Shown: positions 7,879-16,848 of the stretch, in pieces
Layout of the letters: every line of letters begins with the position of its first letter
Position numbering within the stretch: the stretch's first letter is position 1
Source: Actinocatenispora thailandica
Lineage (GTDB): Bacteria > Actinomycetota > Actinomycetes > Mycobacteriales > Micromonosporaceae
DNA length: 64,000 nucleotides
Assembly: GCF_016865425.1 (NCBI RefSeq)
Contig: NZ_AP023355.1
Coordinates: 6,880,198 to 6,944,197, forward strand
Reading direction: 5' to 3'
Notes under the pieces: model-generated
What the model was told of the DNA's origin: nothing
The model's database searches: none
What the model saw: the letters and a program-made list of their open reading frames with translations, nothing else
Translations under genes and position numbers: made by a program

Positions 7879-9057
7879 TCAGGACGCGAGAAGCTCCAGC
7901 ACGGTGGCGTTGGCCATGCCGCCGCCCTCGCACATCGTCTGCAGCCCGTACCGGTGGCCGCCGGCCCGCATCGCCCCGAGCAGCGTCGTCATCAGCCGCG
8001 CGCCGGAACCACCCAGCGGGTGCCCGAGCGCGATCGCGCCGCCACGCGGGTTGACCCGGTCCGGGTCGGCACCGGTGTCCTTCAACCAGGCCAGCGGCAC
8101 CGGCGCGAACGCCTCGTTCACCTCGAACACGCCGATGTCGTCGATGCCGAGACCGGCCTTCGCCAGTACCTTCTCGGTGGCCGGCATCGGCGCGGTCAGC
8201 ATCAGCACCGGATCGGCTGCGGCGAGCGCCGTCGCGTGCACCCGGGCGATCGGTGTCAGCCCCAGCTCGCGGGCCCGCTCGCTCGTGGTCACCAGCATCG
8301 CCGCGGAGCCGTCCGAGATCTGCGAGGCCGAGCCGGCGGTGACGACCCCGTCCGGCCGGAACGGGGTGGGCAGCTCGCCGAGCTTGGCCAGCGAGGTGTC
8401 CCGCCGGATGCCCTCGTCGGCATCGAACACGCCCCCCTCGATCGGCACCGGCACGATCTCGTCGGCGAACAGGCCGGCATCCTGCGCGGTGGCCGCCTTC
8501 TCGTGGCTGGCCAGCGCGTACTCGTCGAGCTGGGTGCGGCCGAACCCGTACCGCCGGGCGATCAGCTCGGCGCCGACGCCCTGGTTGAACGGCAGCGGCC
8601 CCGGCACGACACCCTCGACGCCGGCATAGCGGGCGAGCACCTGCGGTCCGAACGGCGTCCCGACGTCGTGGCCGACGGACGACCCCATCGGCACCCGGGT
8701 CATCGCCTCGACCCCGCCGGCGACCACCACGTCGCACTGGCCGCTGACCACCGCCGCCGCGGCGAAGTGCAGCGCCTGCTGGCTCGAACCGCACTGCCGG
8801 TCGATGCTGGTCCCCGGCACCGACTCGGGCCAACCGGCGGCGAGCACCGCGTTGCGGGCGATGTTCCAGGACTGCTCGCCGACCTGGCTGACGCAGCCCC
8901 ACACCACGTCGTCCACCACCGCCGGATCGACGCCGGACCGCTCCTGCAGCGCGGTCAACACCCGCGCCGACAGATCGACCGGGTGCACCCCGGCCAGCGT
9001 GCCCTTGCGCCGCCCGACCGGCGTGCGTACCGCTTCGACGATGACCGCGTCGCGCAT
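7879..9057 (-). CDS. Thiolase family protein (acetyl-CoA acetyltransferase)
   Basis: 392-residue thiolase. It begins MRDAVIVEAVRTPVGRRKG. The acylated active-site Cys is in DRQCGSSQQAL, the His in NPRGGAIALGHPLG, and the second Cys-loop position reads QTMCEGGGMANA. It condenses acetyl-CoA units or cleaves 3-ketoacyl-CoA, so it could feed beta-oxidation or polyhydroxyalkanoate/isoprenoid supply. The gene stands alone between DUF397 and the PH-domain gene. A GGGGAG site precedes the ATG. The sequence alone does not distinguish biosynthetic from degradative thiolase. Confidence 0.9.
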   Translation of the reverse strand: MRDAVIVEAVRTPVGRRKGTLAGVHPVDLSARVLTALQERSGVDPAVVDDVVWGCVSQVGEQSWNIARNAVLAAGWPESVPGTSIDRQCGSSQQALHFAAAAVVSGQCDVVVAGGVEAMTRVPMGSSVGHDVGTPFGPQVLARYAGVEGVVPGPLPFNQGVGAELIARRYGFGRTQLDEYALASHEKAATAQDAGLFADEIVPVPIEGGVFDADEGIRRDTSLAKLGELPTPFRPDGVVTAGSASQISDGSAAMLVTTSERARELGLTPIARVHATALAAADPVLMLTAPMPATEKVLAKAGLGIDDIGVFEVNEAFAPVPLAWLKDTGADPDRVNPRGGAIALGHPLGGSGARLMTTLLGAMRAGGHRYGLQTMCEGGGMANATVLELLAS

Positions 9058-9191
9058 CTGTTACTCCCCGGTAGCCTTTGTCCGAAGCGTACTCCGGTCG
9101 CCGCCCGGCGCCGACCCGTGCCGGCAAGGATCCGGGGCGGGCATGGCCGCCCTCCGGCGCCGGCCGCTGGCCCGCGCGGCCCGGTGCCGGT

Positions 9192-9275
9192 GTGCCGGGC
9201 GGGGTGTGGCCGGCGTGCCGGGCGGGGTGTGGCCGGTGTGCCGGGCGGGGTGTGGCCGGCGTGCCGGGCGGCGGG
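9192..9275. repeat. 23-bp tandem repeat, three copies plus a partial
   Basis: A unit starting GTGCCGGGCGGGGTGTGGCC is repeated at 9192-9214, 9215-9237 and 9238-9260, with a partial fourth copy to 9275. It lies in the gap between the divergent thiolase and PH-domain genes, so it may affect promoter spacing of both. The copies differ at a single position. Confidence 0.85.
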
Positions 9276-9287
9276 CAGACTGGGCGA

Positions 9288-9908
9288 ATGGACAGCGGAG
9301 CGGAGTCGTTCGGGCTGCGGCGCGCGGCGCCCGGCGAGCCGGCCGAGGACGGGACGGCACCGGACGATCCGTTCGCCACCTGGCCGGATCGGGTGTCGCC
9401 GGCCGAGCCGGACCAGCCGCCCGCCCCGGCCGGCGACCTCGCCCAGGACGGCGGACCGGACCGGCCGGCCGCCCCCGCCCCGGTACCGGATCGGGTGGAA
9501 TGGCGAGTTCGACCGGCCGGCACGGTGTTGAAGGGCGTCGGGGCGGTGCTGTTCGCCGGCGCCGGGCTCTGGGCCGGTCAGACCGATCGGGTCGGCCTCG
9601 CGATCGGGATCGCCGGCGCCGTGGTGCTCGCCGCGCTGGCGCTGCGCGACCTCGTGCTGCCCGTCTCGCTGGCCGCCGACCCCGGCGGCGTGACCGTCCG
9701 CGGTGCCCTCGGCCGGCGCCGGATCGCCTGGTCGGACGTGGAGCGCATCCGGGTCGACCACCGGTCCCGCCGAGGCATCCGGTCCGAGCTGGTCGAGATC
9801 GACTGCGACACCGAGCTGCACCTGTTCAGCCGCACCCAGCTCGGCGGCGCCGACTGCGCCGAGGTGGTCCGCCAGCTCGACACGGTCCGCCCGGCCAACG
9901 AGCGCTGA
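9288..9908 (+). CDS. PH domain-containing membrane protein
   Basis: 206-residue protein. The N-terminal 70 residues are acidic and Pro/Ala-rich. Two membrane helices lie at about residues 80-97 and 103-121, followed by a C-terminal bacterial PH-like domain (LAADPGGVTVRGALGRRRIAWSDVERI...). ATG at 9288 is chosen over upstream starts because those would run through the 23-bp tandem repeat. It corresponds in type and place to Rv0010c, between ppiA and crgA in M. tuberculosis. Function unknown. Confidence 0.8.
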   Translation: MDSGAESFGLRRAAPGEPAEDGTAPDDPFATWPDRVSPAEPDQPPAPAGDLAQDGGPDRPAAPAPVPDRVEWRVRPAGTVLKGVGAVLFAGAGLWAGQTDRVGLAIGIAGAVVLAALALRDLVLPVSLAADPGGVTVRGALGRRRIAWSDVERIRVDHRSRRGIRSELVEIDCDTELHLFSRTQLGGADCAEVVRQLDTVRPANER

Positions 9909-9921
9909 CCGGACAGCACAC

Positions 9922-10815
9922 CTAGGCGCCCAGGAGTTGGGCCGTTCTGCCCACGGTGAGCAGGATCAGCACCAACAGCACCCCACCGAGGACGGCGATC
10001 TGGACCGGCGTCCGGGCCGACCTCGGCGCGTACGCCAGGCCGAGGCCGAGGACGCCGCCGGTGATCAGGCCGCCGATGTGCCCGACGATCGAGATGCCCG
10101 GCACCAGGAAGCTGAACACCAGGTTGATCACGATCAGCACGACCACGCTGGAGATCGACAGGTTCAGCTTGCGGTTGATGAAGAACATCGCCGCGAACAG
10201 GCCGAACACCGCGGTCGAGGCGCCGCCGGACAGCGTGTGGTCGGTGAACAGGTAGCAGGCGACGTTCCCGCCGATGCCGGCGATGAAGTAGAGGGCGACG
10301 AACCGCGCCGGGCCGAGCGCCCGCTCCAGGTAGCGGCCCAGGATCCACAGCACGTACATGTTCATCGCGATGTGCAGGATGCTGAAGTGCACGAACATCG
10401 CGGTGACGAGCCGGTAGTACTCGCCGTCCGCGATGGCCGGTGAATAGACGCCGAGCTTGACCTCCAGCCCGGTGGTGGCGCCGGCGAGGAAGCTGCCGCC
10501 GCTGCCGATCGCTGCGCCGAGGCCACCGCCGACCAGGATCAGCAGGTACACCAGGACGTTCGCGGCGATCAGGGCGATCGTGGCGTACCCGCGGTCGCCG
10601 GCCCGGTGGCTGCCACCGAACGCGCCCTGCGGCTGCCGGACGGTACGTTTGCCCTCGGCGACGCATTCCGGACACTGGAAACCGACCGAGGCGGCGTTCA
10701 TGCAGTCCGGGCAGATCGGCCGGTTGCAACGGACACATCGGACGTACGTCTCCCGGCCCGGGTGCCGATAGCAGACCGGGACGGTCGGACTGCCGGTGGT
10801 CTGCGGTTCGGTCAT
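9922..10815 (-). CDS. Rhomboid family intramembrane serine protease with N-terminal zinc ribbon
   Basis: 297 residues. The N-terminus has paired cysteines and a histidine (CYRHPGRETYVRCVRC, CPDC, CPEC), a B-box-like zinc-binding module. A six-helix rhomboid core follows, with HFSILHIAMN in the early helices, the catalytic Ser in GGASTAVFG and the partner His in IVGHIGG. It cleaves membrane proteins within or near the bilayer. The zinc-ribbon fusion is common in actinobacterial rhomboids found beside cyclophilin genes. Substrate unknown. Confidence 0.92.
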   Translation of the reverse strand: MTEPQTTGSPTVPVCYRHPGRETYVRCVRCNRPICPDCMNAASVGFQCPECVAEGKRTVRQPQGAFGGSHRAGDRGYATIALIAANVLVYLLILVGGGLGAAIGSGGSFLAGATTGLEVKLGVYSPAIADGEYYRLVTAMFVHFSILHIAMNMYVLWILGRYLERALGPARFVALYFIAGIGGNVACYLFTDHTLSGGASTAVFGLFAAMFFINRKLNLSISSVVVLIVINLVFSFLVPGISIVGHIGGLITGGVLGLGLAYAPRSARTPVQIAVLGGVLLVLILLTVGRTAQLLGA

Positions 10816-10949
10816 CGAGCGCCTTTCCCTGCCTGCGGTACCTGCGCCGGGCCCGCGCGGGCCGGTGCCGGGGTATCAAGCATGCCGCACCGGGCGACCG
10901 AACCGCTCGGCCGCCCGGTGTGCGGCGGTACGGGTCTGGCCCGCGCCCG

Positions 10950-11474
10950 TTACTCCTGGGTGATGTCGATGCGCTCGATCACGATGTCCTCGACCGGCTT
11001 GTCCTGCGGGCCGGTCTTGGCGTTCGCGATCTGGTCCACGACCTGCTGCGACGCCGGGTCGTCGACGGCGCCGAAGATGGTGTGCTTGTTGTTCAGCCAG
11101 GTCGTCGGGGCGACGGTGATGAAGAACTGCGAGCCGTTGGTGTTCGGGCCCGAGTTCGCCATCGCCAGCAGGTACTTCCGGTTGAACTGCAGCTCCGGGT
11201 GGAACTCGTCGCCGAACTGGTAGCCGGGCCCGCCGAAGCCCTTGCCGAGCGGGTCGCCGCCCTGGATCATGAACCCGTCGATGACCCGGTGGAAGATCGT
11301 CCCGTTGTACAGCGGGCCCTGGCCCGGCTGGTTGGTCGCGGGGTCGGTCCACTCCTGCGAGCCGTCGGCGAGCCCGACGAAGTTCTTGACCGTCTTGGGC
11401 GCGTGGTTCGGGAACAGCTCGACCTTGATCGGGCCGGCGGTGGTCTGCAACGTCGCGTACAGCTTCTCAGCCAT
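10950..11474 (-). CDS. ppiA: Cyclophilin-type peptidylprolyl isomerase
   Basis: 174-residue cytosolic cyclophilin. It contains the active-site FHRVIDGFMIQGGDP, the QFFI strand and the WLNNKHTIFG motif with the conserved Trp. It catalyses cis-trans isomerisation of Xaa-Pro bonds. ATG at 11474 is preceded by AAGGAG. A longer reading frame upstream adds only 22 low-complexity residues and is unlikely. No signal peptide is present. Adjacent to the rhomboid, as in other actinobacteria near gyrA. Confidence 0.93.
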   Translation of the reverse strand: MAEKLYATLQTTAGPIKVELFPNHAPKTVKNFVGLADGSQEWTDPATNQPGQGPLYNGTIFHRVIDGFMIQGGDPLGKGFGGPGYQFGDEFHPELQFNRKYLLAMANSGPNTNGSQFFITVAPTTWLNNKHTIFGAVDDPASQQVVDQIANAKTGPQDKPVEDIVIERIDITQE

Positions 11475-11631
11475 CTGAATCTCCTTGTGGTGCTGTCCGG
11501 GTGGCCCTGTCGCCCCGCGGAGGGCCACGGCGGTGGCCAATCACGCAATCGTCGCATGCTGTCGTTTGGCCGGTACGGGGGTAGGGGAACAGGGAGGATG
11601 GGCGGGTAGTACTCACGGGAGGTGGGACAAA

Positions 11632-12459
11632 GTGTCGCTGGGTCGTGCGGACAAGACACGTGCACAGCAGTTCGGAGACGAAGTGACGGACGGGCTCGGG
11701 CACCTGCGCTCGGCGGCTGTGATCGCCGCCGAGCGCGCGGCGGAAGCGGTGGCTCCGCGGGTCGACACGGCACGGGAGGCGCTCAGCCCCCGGGTCGACG
11801 CCGCCCGCGAGGTACTGGTGCCGCGGCTGGACGCGGCCCGGGGTGCCATGTCGCCGCGGGTCGAGGCGGCCCGCAGCGCGATGGGCAAGTCCTGGGACAC
11901 CACAGTTCAGGCGATGGCGCCGGTGGTGACGGCGGCGGCGGAGAGCGCCCGTCGCTCCACCGAGGAGGCCCGCAGGGAGGCAGGTAAGAAGGCCGGCAAG
12001 GCCCGCAAGGAGGCCGGCAGGAAGCTCGGCAAGGCACGCAGCGAGGCCAAGCGCCGCGCCTCGGACACCAAGAAGGCGGTACGGGGCGAGCGGCGGCACC
12101 GTCGCTGGCCGTGGGTGGTGGGTGCGCTGGCACTCGGCATCGCCGCCGGTACGGTCGCGGCCGTCGTGTCCCGGCGTTCCAGCGCCAACTGGGACGAGTA
12201 CGAGCCGGAGCACGAGTTCGCGGAGCCGAGCAGCGTGTTCGCCGAGGCGCGGGAACGCGCCACGGAGGCGGCGGACACCGCCAAGGACAAGGCGGCCGAC
12301 GCCGTCGACAGCGCGAAGAGCAAGGTGTCGAACGCTACCGACACGGCCAAGAACGCTGCCGACACGATGCGCAGCAAGACGGCCGGCGCGACCGACGCCG
12401 CGAAGCAGAAGGCGAACAACGCGGCCACCGAGGCACGCAGCAACGGCCACAAGGCCTGA
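11632..12459 (+). CDS. Alanine/lysine-rich coiled-coil membrane protein (DUF5324-like)
   Basis: 275-residue protein with an unusual composition. Residues 30-100 contain repeats of the type PRVDAAREAL, followed by a Lys/Arg/Ala-rich segment (EAGKKAGKARKEAGRK). One membrane helix lies near residues 165-183. The acidic tail contains degenerate 11-residue-type repeats (TAKDKAADAVDSAKSK) reminiscent of LEA/YtxH helices. The start is GTG at 11632. The overall layout resembles DUF5324 proteins of Streptomyces. It may be an amphipathic stress or scaffold protein, but no catalytic motif is visible. Confidence 0.7.
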   Translation: MSLGRADKTRAQQFGDEVTDGLGHLRSAAVIAAERAAEAVAPRVDTAREALSPRVDAAREVLVPRLDAARGAMSPRVEAARSAMGKSWDTTVQAMAPVVTAAAESARRSTEEARREAGKKAGKARKEAGRKLGKARSEAKRRASDTKKAVRGERRHRRWPWVVGALALGIAAGTVAAVVSRRSSANWDEYEPEHEFAEPSSVFAEARERATEAADTAKDKAADAVDSAKSKVSNATDTAKNAADTMRSKTAGATDAAKQKANNAATEARSNGHKA

Positions 12460-12477
12460 CCGCTCCTACGCCGTCCG

Positions 12478-12512
12478 CACCGCTCCGCTCCCCTGCCGGG
12501 AGCGGAGCGGTG
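12478..12512. terminator. Strong bidirectional hairpin terminator
   Basis: A 15-bp perfect stem (CACCGCTCCGCTCCC / complement) with a 5-base loop sits 18 bases after the DUF5324-like gene and before the end of the convergent corA-like gene. It is well placed to stop transcription from the left and possibly from the right. Confidence 0.75.
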
Positions 12513-12573
12513 TCGCTTCTGGTGCCGGGGCGGCGGTGGCCGGAGCCGGCCGGAGCGGCGGGCATCCGGAACC

Positions 12574-12618
12574 GGCCGGCGGGATCGCGGCCGGCGGGAT
12601 CGCGGCCGGCGGGATCGC
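12574..12618. repeat. 15-bp tandem repeat, three copies
   Basis: GGCCGGCGGGATCGC is present three times in perfect tandem in the convergent intergenic gap just downstream of corA. No coding role is evident. Confidence 0.85.
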
Positions 12619-12641
12619 TCGAAGCCAGCCGGCCGGGTGGC

Positions 12642-13772
12642 TCAGAGCCAGCCGGAGCGGCGGAAGATGCGGTACAGGCCGACGCAGACGCCGAGCATCA
12701 GCGCGACCGCGGCCGGATAGCTGAACATCCAGTGCAGCTCCGGCATGTGGTCGAAGTTCATCCCGTAGATGCCGGCGATCGCGGTGGGCACCGCCAGGAT
12801 GGCGGCCCAGGCGGCGATCTTGCGCATGTCGTTGTTCATGTCGACCGACAGCTGCGCGAGCCGCGCCTGCAGGATCGAGTTGATCAGATCGTCGAACGTG
12901 ACCACCTGCTCGACGGTGCGGGACAGGTGGTCGGCCACGTCCCGGATGTAGCGCCGGATCTCGCTCGGCACCCCCGGGATCCGGCCGCTGACCAGCGAGT
13001 TCAGCGGCCGGGCCAGCGGCACGACGGACCGCTTGAACTCGACCAGCTCCCGCTTGAGCTGGTAGATGCGCTGGATCCGGTCGTCGCCGGCCCGGCTGAA
13101 CACGCTCTCCTCGACCTCGTCGATGTCGGTTTCCATCTCGGCCGCGACATCGAGGTAGAGGTCGACGACCCGGTCGACGACGGCGTGGAACACCGCCCAC
13201 GGGCCCTGCACGAGCAGCTCTTCCTTGGTCTCCAGCTCCTGCCGGACCGGACTGAGCCGGCAGGCGTCGCCGTGCCGCACGGTGATCACGAAGTGCGGGC
13301 TGATGAACAGCATCACCGCGCCGGTCTCGACCACCTCGCTGGTCTCGGTCAGCTCGGCGTGCTCGACGTAGCGGGCGGTGCGGACCGCGACGAAGGTGAT
13401 CTCGCCGTACCGCTCGACCTTGGGGCGCTGGTAGGACTTGACCGCGTCCTCGACGGCCAGCTCGTGCAGGTCGAAGGTCTGCGCGATGTCGGCGAACTCG
13501 TCCACGTCCGGCTCGTGCAGGCCGAGCCAGACGAACGCGTCGTCGCGCTCCCGGGCCGCGGCCAGCGCGTCCCGGTAGTCCCACTCACCGGGCTGGCGGA
13601 CACCCGCGACGTACAGCCCGCAGTCGACGATGGAGCTGCGGGCCGGCCGGGACGGCGGACGGGGTGGGGTGACGCTGGTGCCGGTGCGGGGCAGGACCTT
13701 CGACACGGCGCGGACCGGAGCGCTGAACGCCCGACTCAGCCCACGACCGTTTCCTCGGTGCTGATATGCCAT
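12642..13772 (-). CDS. corA: CorA family divalent metal transporter
   Basis: 376-residue CorA-type Mg/Co/Ni channel. A long soluble N-terminal domain rich in charged helices is followed by two C-terminal membrane helices. The first ends in the signature GMN motif (IAGIYGMNF) and the second lies near the C-terminus (PAAVALMLGVCVGLYRIF). The expected pentamer would import Mg2+. ATG at 13772 has AAAGGGGG upstream; a GTG eight codons earlier is the alternative. The loop after GMN is DHMPELHW, acidic as usual. A 658-base upstream region follows. Confidence 0.92.
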   Translation of the reverse strand: MAYQHRGNGRGLSRAFSAPVRAVSKVLPRTGTSVTPPRPPSRPARSSIVDCGLYVAGVRQPGEWDYRDALAAARERDDAFVWLGLHEPDVDEFADIAQTFDLHELAVEDAVKSYQRPKVERYGEITFVAVRTARYVEHAELTETSEVVETGAVMLFISPHFVITVRHGDACRLSPVRQELETKEELLVQGPWAVFHAVVDRVVDLYLDVAAEMETDIDEVEESVFSRAGDDRIQRIYQLKRELVEFKRSVVPLARPLNSLVSGRIPGVPSEIRRYIRDVADHLSRTVEQVVTFDDLINSILQARLAQLSVDMNNDMRKIAAWAAILAVPTAIAGIYGMNFDHMPELHWMFSYPAAVALMLGVCVGLYRIFRRSGWL

Positions 13773-14430
13773 CGTCCGCCCCCTTTCCGCCTGCACGGCA
13801 GCGGCCGATGTCCGGGCACAGTGCTGCCGCGGGTCCTCCCAGTCTGATCGCCGAAAACGTCCGGCTCACGAACTCACAAGAAATGCCCAGGAGAGCGCGC
13901 ACGCTCTCGGCGGGTCCGCAGGAAACTGTACTACCAGGGGCAGATCGCCGGCCCGCGCGGCGCCGAGTGGCCAGTCACCCGCCGGTGCTGGGCGGCAGGA
14001 TACCTCGCGATCGGCGGGTGGGAGGGCCGCGGTGCGGGGCCGGAGCGTCGGCCGGGCGGCGGGACCCCGACATTGAGCGAGGCGCCGGGTGGGCCACCGG
14101 CTACGGGGGGTTCAGCCGGTGACTCCACCCGGCGCCTCCGGGGGCGGGGGTAAAGCCTTTATGCGCCACTCCGCAAGATGATGCTCACGGACGGCGGCCG
14201 ACGCCAATCTAGGACGGCCTCGGCGGCCAGGGAACGCTTTGAAGTTGGCGGGTTTGCGCCATGTCACAAACGCGACGCGTCCGTGAGCGTCACCCTCCCA
14301 CGATCTGGACGTTTGACAGTGGCTGTACCGACGACAACAGGGCGCACCCCGCAGCCGTCGGCCGACCACGGCCGCACGAGTTCGGGGCACGCCCTCACCG
14401 GGTCCTCGGCCGAGCCGGCCGGGAACGTCG
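13773..14430. other. Long intergenic region upstream of corA
   Basis: 658 bases between corA and the aminotransferase, both on the minus strand. I find no convincing gene. It contains a two-tier stem-loop at 14081-14136 (outer stem GGCGCCGGGTGG with its complement, inner stem CACCGGCT with its complement). The stretch around 14160-14340 is less GC-rich than the surroundings and could hold the corA promoter or a leader. I could not match a known Mg2+ riboswitch. Confidence 0.5.
14081..14136. terminator. Two-tier stem-loop downstream of the aminotransferase
   Basis: The outer 12-bp perfect stem is 14081-14092 with 14125-14136. The inner 8-bp stem is 14095-14102 with 14114-14121. It could end the aminotransferase transcript (minus strand), belong to the corA leader, or be a small structured RNA. 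The structure is direct from sequence; the role is open. Confidence 0.45.
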
Positions 14431-15513
14431 TCAGCCCGCGTGCACCGCCTCGGCGAGCCGCCGCACGCCCTCGTCGATCTGGTCCGAGGTGACCGCCGAG
14501 TAGGCCAGCCGCAGCGCGTGCTCGCCGCCCTCCAGCAGGAAGTCGCTGCCCTTGACGACGGCGACACCACGCTCGGCGGCGGCCGGGGCCACCTTGCTCA
14601 CGTCCACGCTGTCCGGGAACTCGACCCAGAGGAAGTAGCCGCCGTCCGGGACCGTGAACCGCGCCTCCGGCAGGTACTTGCGCAGCGCGTCGGCCAGCAG
14701 GTTCACCCGCTCGGACAGCGCCGCCCGGACGGTCTTGATGGACGCGTCGATGGCGCCCGAGGTGGCGAACTGGTAGACGATGCCCTGCGCCACCATGCTG
14801 GGCGAGATGTAGGTGTTGGTGGCCGCCTTGGCGATCTTCGCGATCGTCGCCGCCGGCCCGACCAGGTAGCCGACCCGCAGCCCCGGGCAGACGGTCTTGG
14901 TGAACGAGGACGCGTACACGACGCGGTCGTCGCGATCGAGTTCCCGCATCGTGGGCAGTGGATCACCGGCGAACCGGATGTCCAGATAAGGGTCGTCCTC
15001 GAAGATCGTGAAGTCGTACTCGCGGGCCAGCTCCAGCAGCCGCTCCCGGCGCGACACGGACAGCGTGACGCCGGCCGGGTTCTGGAAGTTCGGGATGATG
15101 TGCGCGAGGACCGGCCGCAGCCCGCCGGCGAGCAGCCCGGCCAGCTCCTCGACGTCGATGCCGTCGTCGTCGACCGTCACCGGGTGCAGCTTCCCGTGCC
15201 GGTTGCGCAGCCCGAGCAGCGTCCGGTCGTAGGTCGGTCGCTCCACCACCACGTCGCTGTCCGGCTTGACCAGCAGGTCGAACAGGAACGCGTCGGCCTG
15301 CAGCGAGCCGTTGGTGACCAGCACCTGCTCCGGGGCGACGCCGTGCTTGTCGGCGATCCATTTGCGCAGCGGCAGGTAACCGACGGAGGTCCCGTACGCC
15401 GTGAGGCCGCCGGGATCGCTGTCGAAGGCTCGGACCGCTGCCTGCTTCAGGCCCTCGACATCCACGATGTCCAGGGACGGGGCTCCACGTGCGAACGAAA
15501 TCGTGTCGGCCAT
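14431..15513 (-). CDS. PLP-dependent aminotransferase (2-aminoadipate / MocR-type fold I)
   Basis: 360-residue fold-type I aminotransferase. The PLP lysine is in YASSFTKTVCPGLRVGY. PNFQNPAG and the FEDDPY(L)D aspartate region are typical of the LysN/2-aminoadipate transaminase and KAT family. No N-terminal GntR domain is present, so it is not a MocR regulator. It probably transfers amino groups from a broad-specificity amino acid. The gene stands alone, divergent from the serine hydrolase at 15677. Confidence 0.88.
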   Translation of the reverse strand: MADTISFARGAPSLDIVDVEGLKQAAVRAFDSDPGGLTAYGTSVGYLPLRKWIADKHGVAPEQVLVTNGSLQADAFLFDLLVKPDSDVVVERPTYDRTLLGLRNRHGKLHPVTVDDDGIDVEELAGLLAGGLRPVLAHIIPNFQNPAGVTLSVSRRERLLELAREYDFTIFEDDPYLDIRFAGDPLPTMRELDRDDRVVYASSFTKTVCPGLRVGYLVGPAATIAKIAKAATNTYISPSMVAQGIVYQFATSGAIDASIKTVRAALSERVNLLADALRKYLPEARFTVPDGGYFLWVEFPDSVDVSKVAPAAAERGVAVVKGSDFLLEGGEHALRLAYSAVTSDQIDEGVRRLAEAVHAG

Positions 15514-15676
15514 GCGGACAAGGTTAGGCGCCCGGTCACCGGCCGCAACGCACGGCCTGGTTGCCGCTCAGCATCCGGATCGCCGCCCATCGGGGCAGGT
15601 CGATGCGGCGGTGGTACGCCGCGCGGCGCTGCCCGGGTTCGGCCGGGGCGGCCGGCGGGCCGTAGTCTCGGGTGCC

Positions 15677-16759
15677 GTGAGCGAGCTGCGCGCGGTGCTG
15701 GAGTCGGGGCTGCCGGACGAGTCCGGGCCGGGGGTGTACCCGTCGGCGGTGGCGCTGGTGCTCCGCGATGGCGAGGTGGTCGGCCGGGCCGCCGTCGGCG
15801 AGGCGGTGCGGTACGCGGGGCGGGACTTCTCGCTGCTACCGCCGGAGCGTCGGATTCCGGCCCGGTTCGACACGCTGTACGACATCGCCTCGATCACCAA
15901 GATGTTCACCGCGGTGGTGGTCCTCGGGCTCGTCGAGGAGGGCCTGCTCGACCTGGACGAGCCGGTCGGCCGGTGGTTCGCCGAGTACCGCACCGGCAGC
16001 AAGCGGCGCACCACGCTGCGGATGCTGCTCACCCACGTGGGCGGCTACCGGCCCGGTCGGCCGGTGTGGCGGGAGGCCGACTTCATCGGCGCCCGCCGGC
16101 AGCTGCTGCTCGACGCCGAACCGGTCCGCGAGCCGGGCACCGCGTTCGCGTACTCCGACATCGGCTACCAGACCGCCGGGTTCCTGGCCGAGCTGGTCAC
16201 CGGGCGCCGGCTGGAGGCGCTGGTCGCGGAGCGGATCCTCGGGCCGCTCGGGCTGAGGCAGACCGGGTTCAACCCGTCGGTGGCGCTGCTGCCGCGGATC
16301 GCCGCCGCCGAGGAACGCGACGATCTCGCCACCGGAATCATCCACGGCCGGGTGCACGACGAGAACGCGTACGGGCTGGGTGGCGTCGCCGGGCACGCCG
16401 GCCTGTTCGCCACCGCCGCCGACCTGGCCCGGTTCGGCGAACTGCTGCGGCAGGACGGCACGCTCGACGGGGTGACGGTGCTCAAGCCGGAGAGCGTGGC
16501 GCAGTTGCGCACCGACCAGCTGCCGGCGACCGTGGCGAACCGGTACCGGCAGGGCATCGGCGCCCGGATCGGCGACGACAACTTCATGGCGCCGCTGCCC
16601 GGTTCGTTCGGGCACACCGGCTTCACCGGCACCTCGCTGGTCGTCGACCAGGCGCGGCGGCTGACGGTGGTGTTGCTCACCAACCGGGTGCACCCGACGC
16701 GGGAGACCGACGTCAACCCGACCCGGCACGCGGTCTCCGCCTGGGCCGCCGCACTCTGA
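15677..16759 (+). CDS. Serine hydrolase, class C beta-lactamase / PBP-like family
   Basis: 360 residues starting at GTG. The catalytic SxxK is in DIASITKMFTA, the second motif reads YSDIGYQ (YxD rather than YxN), and the third is HTG in GHTGFTG. This architecture is that of EstB-like esterases, D-aminopeptidases and class C beta-lactamase relatives. No signal peptide is visible, so it is probably cytoplasmic. Substrate cannot be set from sequence. The 3' end, including the stop codon, is part of a 25-bp tandem triplication. Confidence 0.85.
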   Translation: MSELRAVLESGLPDESGPGVYPSAVALVLRDGEVVGRAAVGEAVRYAGRDFSLLPPERRIPARFDTLYDIASITKMFTAVVVLGLVEEGLLDLDEPVGRWFAEYRTGSKRRTTLRMLLTHVGGYRPGRPVWREADFIGARRQLLLDAEPVREPGTAFAYSDIGYQTAGFLAELVTGRRLEALVAERILGPLGLRQTGFNPSVALLPRIAAAEERDDLATGIIHGRVHDENAYGLGGVAGHAGLFATAADLARFGELLRQDGTLDGVTVLKPESVAQLRTDQLPATVANRYRQGIGARIGDDNFMAPLPGSFGHTGFTGTSLVVDQARRLTVVLLTNRVHPTRETDVNPTRHAVSAWAAAL

Positions 16760-16812
16760 CGCCGGCTGCGCCGCCGCGCTCTGACACCGGCTGGGCCGCC
16801 GTGCTCTGACAC
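16738..16812 (+). repeat. 25-bp tandem repeat x3 spanning a stop codon
   Basis: Copies at 16738-16762, 16763-16787 and 16788-16812 share the core CTGGGCCGCCGC.CTCTGAC. The first copy encodes the last residues and the TGA of the serine hydrolase, and the other two are downstream. The gene end has therefore been duplicated twice into the 3' region. Confidence 0.85.
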
Positions 16813-16848
16813 CGGCATCGGGCCGGAGCGACCCGGGCTGTGTGGCTC

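Noticed and set aside
13773-14430. Mg2+ or c-di-AMP riboswitch before corA
   Set aside because: I could not match the conserved core of either class with confidence, only generic GC-rich stems.
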